The position numbers were made by a program, and so were the translations under genes. From JADZEM01 sp046328125 (lineage in GTDB: Bacteria; Chloroflexota; UBA6077; JACCZL01), in the NCBI GenBank assembly GCA_046328125.1, contig JAXLXF010000008.1:1-64000 (forward strand): 64,000 nt of DNA, written 5' to 3'. The notes under the pieces were generated by a model that was given only the letters and a program-made list of their open reading frames with translations, ran no database searches and was not told the DNA's origin. Below, piece by piece: positions 58,522-64,000 of the stretch (position 1 is its first letter; each line of letters starts with the position of its first letter).

Positions 58522-59728
58522 CGCTACTGGCTCCAATCTGGCGGGCCGAAACGCGCTCGGCGTCCCCCGCATCCTCATGGTAGAGCTCAGAGATGGTATC
58601 GAGGGCGTCGTCTACTGCCTCGCCGCTCGCATCGACCAGGCCGAAGGACCGGTCCACCATCTCTGGGCCGTCCGTGGACCAGACGTAGACCGAGCCGCCG
58701 AGCACGAAGGACGACCGTGCGCGAATGACGCTCCAGATCTCACGGTAGCTGGCCGCGCGCTCGCCGCGCTGGCCGTTCAGCGGTGCGAACTCGGAGACCA
58801 GCAGCGAGGTCGGCACGCCACTCCCCGACCAGCCGTCGAGGATGGCTGCGAGACGGGGCGTGTAGGCGTTCACGCCGTAGACCAGCCACGGGCGGTCGTC
58901 AGGATCGTCGGCCAGGGCGCGGGCCAGCCAGCTGGTGTAGGCGTCCTCCGCTTCACGGTAGAGGACCGGATGGTACGGGTCCCGGGCGTGGATCGCGTCC
59001 GCCAGCTGGATCAACAGCGAAGCCCAGGCGCTGGCCCAGCTCGCCTGCCGGTCAGAGGGCGGCGTCCCGCACCAGGCCGGCGGGACCGACCGCTGGAGCA
59101 CCTCGTTGCCGACCGCCCAGAGCCGGAGCGCCGGGTGCTGGCGATAGCGATCCACCCAGCTCAGGATCGTCGACGCCAGGCGCCGTTGGACCGCCGGATC
59201 GGCGACGTCGAGCGTGAAATCCACGTCAAACGGCAGCGCGACGCCGACGCCCGTTTCGGCCGCCACGTCGAGCGCCATCCCATCGAGGACCGCGGGATTC
59301 CAGCCGACCACCGTGTTGACGCCAGCGTTCGCCATCAGGCCGAAGTCACGGAGCAGCCGCGTCCGGCGGGCCTCTGATGTGAGGGCGGTGACGCTCGGGT
59401 TGTAGCCCATGCCGCGCACCCTGGTTGGCAGACCATCGACTTGATAGACGTACCGGCCGCCGTCGGACCGAACCGTGGTCGGCAGCGGGCCGGACAGGGT
59501 ACTCCCGGAGGCCAGGAGGTCTGGCTCGCCGAACGGCGTCGGCTCGCGAGGCGGGGTGTCGCAGGCCAACGGCGCCGCCCGACCGGCGACGGGTCCGCCG
59601 AGCGCGGCGCCGAGCGCCAGGGACGCGCCCGCGACCAGGAGCTGGCGTCGCGACGTCGTCCCCGACAGGCGACGTTTGCCCATCGCGGCGTCCCGGGTCT
59701 GTCGGTCGTCTCCGCGTCGTGGCTCCAT
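58412..59728 (-). CDS. Secreted GH2-like glycosidase with twin-arginine-type signal (2)
   Basis: A 438-residue protein. SRRQLLVAGASLALGAALGG (26-45) resembles a Tat signal. The barrel from about 90 (GRYVYQVDGLPTRVRGMGYN) has acid/base E209 (WAVGNEVLQ) and nucleophile E313 (LLVSEFAPL), matching the glycosidase domains at 54574 and 59730 without their membrane domain. Residues beyond about 390 are Ser/Ala-rich and overlap the next gene for 110 nt. ATG 59728 is 1 nt after the stop of the upstream gene, so translation coupling is likely. A start at M16 (59683) is possible. Confidence 0.78.
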   Translation of the reverse strand: MEPRRGDDRQTRDAAMGKRRLSGTTSRRQLLVAGASLALGAALGGPVAGRAAPLACDTPPREPTPFGEPDLLASGSTLSGPLPTTVRSDGGRYVYQVDGLPTRVRGMGYNPSVTALTSEARRTRLLRDFGLMANAGVNTVVGWNPAVLDGMALDVAAETGVGVALPFDVDFTLDVADPAVQRRLASTILSWVDRYRQHPALRLWAVGNEVLQRSVPPAWCGTPPSDRQASWASAWASLLIQLADAIHARDPYHPVLYREAEDAYTSWLARALADDPDDRPWLVYGVNAYTPRLAAILDGWSGSGVPTSLLVSEFAPLNGQRGERAASYREIWSVIRARSSFVLGGSVYVWSTDGPEMVDRSFGLVDASGEAVDDALDTISELYHEDAGDAERVSARQIGASSDDASMARQNEASASSADTRAGGSLAQRRSGDGPVLS

Positions 59729-59729
59729 G

Positions 59730-62249
59730 TCAGCGCGGCCCGTGGTAGATGTAGGTGACGCCCAGGCTGCCGCCCTGGCGAGCCTGGACGACGAACGTCA
59801 GCTTGCGGTGCGGCGTGGACGGTGGGAGCCAGGTCACCCACCACTCGCCGTTGATCCCGGCGTCACTGGCCCAGGAGACGCGGCGTGGATCGCGCACGCG
59901 CTGGACGACCATCTCGCTGTCCAGGATGGGCTCCTGCGCGACCGCGCCGACGTCGCCCATGATCGAGCCGTCGGCGGCTGGCAACAAGAGCCTGGCGCTC
60001 CGACCGGCCTGAATCTCCCGGATCGCCTGCACGGCGTAGCTCCAGATCCGCTCGTCGCGGCTCGTGCCTGGCAGCACCGGCACCGAGGTGTCCTCGCTCG
60101 CGGTCCCGCGAAACATCGCGCCGACCATCGCCAGCGCGCCGTCCACGGCCCGACCGTTGCCGTCCACCAGCCCGAACACGCGATCGACCTCCTCGGGGCC
60201 GTCCGTGGTCCAGGCGTACACCGACCCGCCGAGCACCCAGCTTTCCGAGCCGCGCACCATCTGCCACATCGAGCGGAGCCCTTCCGGCCGGTCGGCCGGA
60301 CTCATCCCGCCGGGCGCCATCTCGGAGACCAGGAGCGGGGTGTCCCACCCCTGGCTCGGCCACCGTGCGAGGATCTCGGCGAGCCGGGGCGTGTAGGCGT
60401 TGACGCCGTACACGAACCACGGGCGGTGCCCGCCCGGCTGCATCGCGTCGCGGACCCAGGTCAGGTACGCGTCTTCGGCGTCGCGGTGGACGATCGGGTG
60501 GTCTGGATCGAGGGCGTGGACTTTGTCTACGAGCTCGACGTAAAACGACGCGAACGCACGTGCCCGCTGCTCCCAGGCCGGGTCCGAACGGATCGGCATC
60601 CAGGACGGATACACCAGCTTGTGGAGCACCTCGTTGCCGATCGCCCACATGCGGACGGCCGGATGACGCCGGTACCGTGACACCCAGGCGAGCACGTCGC
60701 CGGTCAGGCGAGCGCGGACGGCAGGATCGCCGTAGTCCGTCTCGGGATCGAGGTCGTACGGCGGCGCGACGCCGAGGCCGTGCCGCTCGGCGGCGTCCAG
60801 CAGCACGTCGTCGAACTCGGCTGGCGTCCAGCCGAAGACCGTGTTGACGCCAAGCTGCTGGAGGATCGTGAAGTCACGGTCGAGCAGGCGGATGCGCTCC
60901 TGAACCGGGAGGCCGCGATACTGGACGTTGTAGCCGATGCCCCGGATGACCTCTGGGGAGCCGTTCACGGTGTAGACGTACTCGTACTTGCTGCCAGACA
61001 CGGCTACGACTGATGGCCCGTCCGCCCCGGAGCGATCCGGGGGTGGCCCGGGAGCCGGGGCGGCTGCCGGAGCTGTCAGGTCGGTCCGCGCGGCAAAGGC
61101 GGGTGACGACGAGATGGCGGCGCCGGCTGGAGGCGGCGACGACGCCCGGGCCGATGCGGGGAGATCGCCAGAGCGCGGGTCCACCTGCACGGCCCGCTCG
61201 TCTGCGCCGAGCGTGGCACTGCCATCCGGAGCATTCGGCGGCGCCCCGGTGGCACTGGCATCGGCCGGCAGGCTCGCCGAGAGGAAGCGCGTCTGACTGT
61301 CGGCGAAGGTGCCCACCGGCGACGATACGACCGCCACCGAGAGCGCCCCCAGGGCGGCCATTCGGCCCAGGCCCCGTGAGATTCTGATGACGTGTCCGAT
61401 GGAGGCCGCCGCGAACCGAGCACCCGGCGACCAACTGGAGAACCATTGGCGGCCGCGCCTGGCCGTGTCGTCCGAGGGCGGGAGCGCCAGCCTGCGGGCA
61501 AGGCCCCAACCTTGCCAGCCGGCGAAGACGAGTATCGCCGGCAGGTACGCCAGAGCGACCATCCCGAGCCCCAGGACGGCGTCACGGACTGGGTCGACCA
61601 TCGCGTCCAGCGCGTACGCCAGCCGAGGGCCAGCCTGGACGTCGCCCGAGACGAGCATCGCCACCGCGAATGGCACGCCAGCGGCCTCCACGTCCGCGAG
61701 GTCTGGCGGCAGCTCGATCAGATGCGTGACGACGACCTGGGCCTGGACGATCGCGCCGAAGACGGCCAGCCAGCTCCTGCCATGGCGCGACGCGCGCATC
61801 GCGGCGAGGCCCAGGCCGACGGTAAGGCCGTCCGCGGTCAGGCCGCACAGCCAGCGGCTGAGGATGGTCGAGCCGGGCGCGACGATGGCGCTGGCCCAGG
61901 CGTGAGGGGCGACCAGGGAGGAAGCCGCGAACAGCTCCGGCCAGTGCTCGTGAGCCCAGACGCCGAGTGGTCCGGCGAGTGCGAGCCCGCGCGGCTCGAT
62001 GCCGCCGACGGTGTGGAGCAGCGCGCCGGTGTAGATCGGGTCAAGCGGCAGCGCACGGAGCAGGCTGCTGCCGGTGGCGAGGTTGGCGAGATCGTCGAGC
62101 AGGCTGGCGACGGCGAGGACGACCAGCTCGTGCGCGAGCGCCAGGACAGGAGCGACTGCCGCGTACGCGGCAACGCCGAGTACGACGGCCCGAATCAACG
62201 GCACGATGCGGACAGCGCGGACAAGTGGCGGTGGGGACAGGGCGAGCAT
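59730..62249 (-). CDS. Membrane domain fused to a GH2-like glycosidase (3)
   Basis: An 839-residue protein with the same plan as the one at 54574. The membrane domain (15-260) has ALPLDPIYTGALLHTVGG, IEPRGLALAGPLG and LVAPHAWASAIVAPG, aligning closely with its paralogue. A Pro/Ala-rich linker leads to YEYVYTVNGSPEVIRGIGYN at about 430, E540 (WAIGNEVLH) and E643 (LLVSEMAPGG). A C-terminal beta domain of about 110 residues, ending FVVQARQGGSLGVTYIY, is unique to this copy. ATG 62249 with GGGAG upstream. It is the first gene of the run, next to an AT-rich divergent promoter region. Confidence 0.8.
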   Translation of the reverse strand: MLALSPPPLVRAVRIVPLIRAVVLGVAAYAAVAPVLALAHELVVLAVASLLDDLANLATGSSLLRALPLDPIYTGALLHTVGGIEPRGLALAGPLGVWAHEHWPELFAASSLVAPHAWASAIVAPGSTILSRWLCGLTADGLTVGLGLAAMRASRHGRSWLAVFGAIVQAQVVVTHLIELPPDLADVEAAGVPFAVAMLVSGDVQAGPRLAYALDAMVDPVRDAVLGLGMVALAYLPAILVFAGWQGWGLARRLALPPSDDTARRGRQWFSSWSPGARFAAASIGHVIRISRGLGRMAALGALSVAVVSSPVGTFADSQTRFLSASLPADASATGAPPNAPDGSATLGADERAVQVDPRSGDLPASARASSPPPAGAAISSSPAFAARTDLTAPAAAPAPGPPPDRSGADGPSVVAVSGSKYEYVYTVNGSPEVIRGIGYNVQYRGLPVQERIRLLDRDFTILQQLGVNTVFGWTPAEFDDVLLDAAERHGLGVAPPYDLDPETDYGDPAVRARLTGDVLAWVSRYRRHPAVRMWAIGNEVLHKLVYPSWMPIRSDPAWEQRARAFASFYVELVDKVHALDPDHPIVHRDAEDAYLTWVRDAMQPGGHRPWFVYGVNAYTPRLAEILARWPSQGWDTPLLVSEMAPGGMSPADRPEGLRSMWQMVRGSESWVLGGSVYAWTTDGPEEVDRVFGLVDGNGRAVDGALAMVGAMFRGTASEDTSVPVLPGTSRDERIWSYAVQAIREIQAGRSARLLLPAADGSIMGDVGAVAQEPILDSEMVVQRVRDPRRVSWASDAGINGEWWVTWLPPSTPHRKLTFVVQARQGGSLGVTYIYHGPR

Positions 62250-62465
62250 TCACGCTCCCGGCGGGGCGCCCAGGCGGGGCCACAGCCTGACGAATGTTAA
62301 GCTCAGCCAGCGTATCTTCTCAGAAGTATAAAGAGTACGTCAACAGTCTTAAATATTCTGCCCAGATCGTACGTGTCCTCCTGGCGGCGACGCAAGCGAT
62401 TTGGAGCTCTGCAATGGCGTGAGGCGCGTACCTGTCGACTCGGGGCAGGTACAATGGAGGCTGCC

Positions 62466-62777
62466 ATGGCGACTTCACCCGGGCCGACGACGACGCCGAC
62501 GATCCCTCGGGAGGATCGGGAGCAGCGCTCACGATCGCGGGCGCTCGATCCGTACGCGGTGATCCTGCACAACGACGACGTCAACTCGATGGATCACGTC
62601 GTCAGGTCGCTGATGCGGTCGGTTCCGGGTCTGGGCGTCGGCAAGTCGATCAAGATCATGCTCGAAGCGCACAACCACGGACGGGCAGTGGTGATCGTCT
62701 GCCCGCTGGAGCCGGCCGAGCTGTATCGCGATCGGCTGGAGAGCTGCAAGCTCACCGCCACCATCGAGCCGACCTGA
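62466..62777 (+). CDS. clpS: ATP-dependent Clp protease adaptor ClpS
   Basis: A 103-residue adaptor that hands N-degron substrates to the ClpAP (or ClpCP) protease. After a Pro/Thr-rich 28-residue N-terminus comes YAVILHNDDVNSMDHVV, VGKSIKIMLEAHNHGRAVV and ELYRDRLESCKLTATIE, the complete ClpS fold with the Asp-Asp and His-containing N-degron pocket. ATG 62466 with GGAGG upstream. The 216-nt gap before it contains AT-rich sequence with a CTTCTCAGAAG palindrome at 62315 and probable divergent promoters for it and the glycosidase. Confidence 0.95.
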   Translation: MATSPGPTTTPTIPREDREQRSRSRALDPYAVILHNDDVNSMDHVVRSLMRSVPGLGVGKSIKIMLEAHNHGRAVVIVCPLEPAELYRDRLESCKLTATIEPT

Positions 62778-62890
62778 TCGACGACTGCGCTCTCGCCAGG
62801 ATACGTGTGGCTCGGATCCTGGCGTGGGCCGACGCCTCACGCGGGTGCGCCGCCGGGGCGGGGCGTGTGGGCTCTCGCTGCGCCGCCGCG

Positions 62891-63121
62891 CTACTTGATG
62901 CCGCGGCGGCGGGCGGCCGACAGCCAGTCCAGCGAGACCGCCGACATCAGCATCATGACGGCCCCCACGCCGAAGGTGGCGAGGGCCGGGTAGATCTTCT
63001 CCGGATCGGGCTGGTAGAACGCGATCATGCCGAGACAGACCGTCGCCGCGAGCGAGGTCACCAGAATGCCCAGGCACATGACGGCCATCCAGAAGCCGCC
63101 GACCGCGTCACGCACGTCCAC
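62891..63121 (-). CDS. Small two-helix membrane protein
   Basis: A 76-residue protein with two hydrophobic segments (about 9-33 and 46-65), a short linker YQPDPEKIYP, and a basic end ARRRGIK. No family is recognised. The start is taken at GTG 63121, although a GTG at 63115 gives better spacing from GGGAGAG. It is divergent from the acyl-CoA dehydrogenase gene. Predicted to be a hairpin in the membrane with the basic end inside. Confidence 0.6.
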   Translation of the reverse strand: MDVRDAVGGFWMAVMCLGILVTSLAATVCLGMIAFYQPDPEKIYPALATFGVGAVMMLMSAVSLDWLSAARRRGIK

Positions 63122-63265
63122 TCTCCCGACGCCACATCATAACGCAGATCGAGAGTGTCTGATTCCGCACTGTCGCCAGATTGATACTTCCCGGTCGAGC
63201 TCCTATGATCGAATGACGGGAGAGGTCGTGGTTGACCTCGGCGAGGGAGCCTCTGGGAGGAAGCC

Positions 63266-64000
63266 ATGACGAGTTCTGGCGCCAGTGCGACGGCGAACGG
63301 CGGCGACTGGTCCGCGATCGACCTGTTCAATCCGACCTCGGAGCACGCGCTGTTGCGCGAGACGGTCCGTCAACTGGTGCGCGACGAGGTCGAGCCGCAG
63401 GCCCAGGAGCACGACCGCGAGGAGCGGTTCAACCTGAAGCTGTTTCGGCGGTGCGGATCGCTCGACCTGCTCGGGCTGACGGTGCCCGGCGAGGACGGCG
63501 GGGCCGGCATGGACGCGGTCGCGGCGGCGATCGTCCACGAGGAGCTGTCCACGTCCGACCCTGGATTCTGCCTGGCGTACCTAGCCCACAGCGTCCTGTT
63601 CGTGAACAACCTGTCCCACAACGGCAGTCGGGAGCAGCGCGAGCGCTTCCTGCCGCCGGCGCTGTCTGGGCGTGCCGTCTGCGGCATGGGCATGAGCGAG
63701 CCGGACGGCGGCACGGACGTGCTGGCGATGCGCACCTCCGCAAGGCGCGACGGCGACCGCTACCTGCTGACCGGACGGAAGACCTGGATCACGAACGGCT
63801 GCGTGGACGAGAAGACGCTGGGCGACGCCTTCTTGATCTACGCGCGGACGGAGGACGGCCGGATCTCGACGTTCGTCGTGGAGAAGGGCGCGCCGGGCTT
63901 CAGCCTGGGTCGGAAGATCGGCGGCAAGCTGGGCTGCCGAGCCTCGCCGATGGGCGAGCTGGTGTTCGACGAGTGCGTGGTGCCGGCCGCCAACCTGATC
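63266..64000 (+). CDS. Acyl-CoA dehydrogenase, N-terminal part (runs off right edge)
   Basis: At least 245 residues of an FAD-dependent acyl-CoA dehydrogenase. EHALLRETVRQLVRDEVEP opens the N-terminal helical domain, GLTVPGEDGGAGMDAVAAAI follows, and CGMGMSEPDGGTDVLAMRT with YLLTGRKTWITNG is the flavin- and substrate-binding core. ATG 63266 with GGGAGG upstream. The C-terminal domain, including the base that abstracts the alpha proton, lies outside the window, so chain-length specificity cannot be judged. Confidence 0.9.
   Translation, partial: MTSSGASATANGGDWSAIDLFNPTSEHALLRETVRQLVRDEVEPQAQEHDREERFNLKLFRRCGSLDLLGLTVPGEDGGAGMDAVAAAIVHEELSTSDPGFCLAYLAHSVLFVNNLSHNGSREQRERFLPPALSGRAVCGMGMSEPDGGTDVLAMRTSARRDGDRYLLTGRKTWITNGCVDEKTLGDAFLIYARTEDGRISTFVVEKGAPGFSLGRKIGGKLGCRASPMGELVFDECVVPAANLI

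Overview
The window is a GC-rich chromosomal segment from a free-living heterotrophic bacterium. Gene content and protein style (stand-alone ClpS, secreted family-39-type glycosidases, numerous amidohydrolases, abundant short intergenic palindromes) suggest a Chloroflexota-like organism near the Thermomicrobia, but no rRNA or phylogenetic marker was analysed, so this is a low-confidence inference. Because GC is so high, long open frames exist on every strand; calls here rest on family motifs, start-site quality and non-overlap.

Layout. 1-0.5 kb: the 5' part of a DDE transposase running off the left edge. 0.6-10.6 kb: an accessory catabolic block (Gfo/Idh/MocA oxidoreductase, D-aminoacylase-type amidohydrolase, enolase-superfamily dehydratase/racemase, MarR-GNAT fusion, ceramidase-like hydrolase, imidazolonepropionase-like amidohydrolase, PNPOx-like and OsmC proteins), interrupted at 5.9-6.8 kb by a lower-GC pair that looks like a DUF3990 (ADP-ribosyltransferase-fold) toxin and its partner. 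11-12.9 kb: a trehalose-synthase-like GH13 enzyme. 13-18.7 kb: a branched-chain-amino-acid-type ABC operon (lipoprotein, UroD-family enzyme, LivH-LivM fusion, LivG, LivF). 18.7-19.1 kb: a non-coding repeat element. 19.5-25.9 kb: three overlapping genes for large YfhO-type membrane proteins. 25.9-34.3 kb: serine hydrolase, Sfp-type phosphopantetheinyl transferase, MFS transporter, hydroxyacid dehydrogenase, HpcH/HpaI aldolase, amidohydrolase, NTF2-like protein and epoxide-hydrolase-like protein.

34.5-47.9 kb is mostly housekeeping: sucCD, a MidA-family methyltransferase, a 34-residue acidic microprotein with a calcium-loop motif, tRNA-Ser(CGA), argS, two secreted glycosidases, greA, lysS and serS. 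47.9-49.9 kb is a small toxin-antitoxin island: two paralogous ParE-like modules with identical 13-nt gene overlaps, one of whose antitoxins is a three-fold tandem repeat, flanking a frameshifted gene. 50-54.6 kb: Crp/Fnr regulator, M20 peptidase, DUF1206 membrane protein and two PAP2 phosphatases. 54.6-62.2 kb: a minus-strand run of glycosidases in which two combine an undescribed multi-helix membrane domain with a GH2-like barrel. 62.4-64 kb: clpS, a small membrane protein and the start of an acyl-CoA dehydrogenase.

Recurring across the window are several families of intergenic palindromes: hairpins with a conserved TGAA centre whose arms change together, a perfect 32-bp inverted repeat with a solo half copy elsewhere, and a ~210-bp element with 18-bp inverted ends. 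No CRISPR array, rRNA or prophage was seen.
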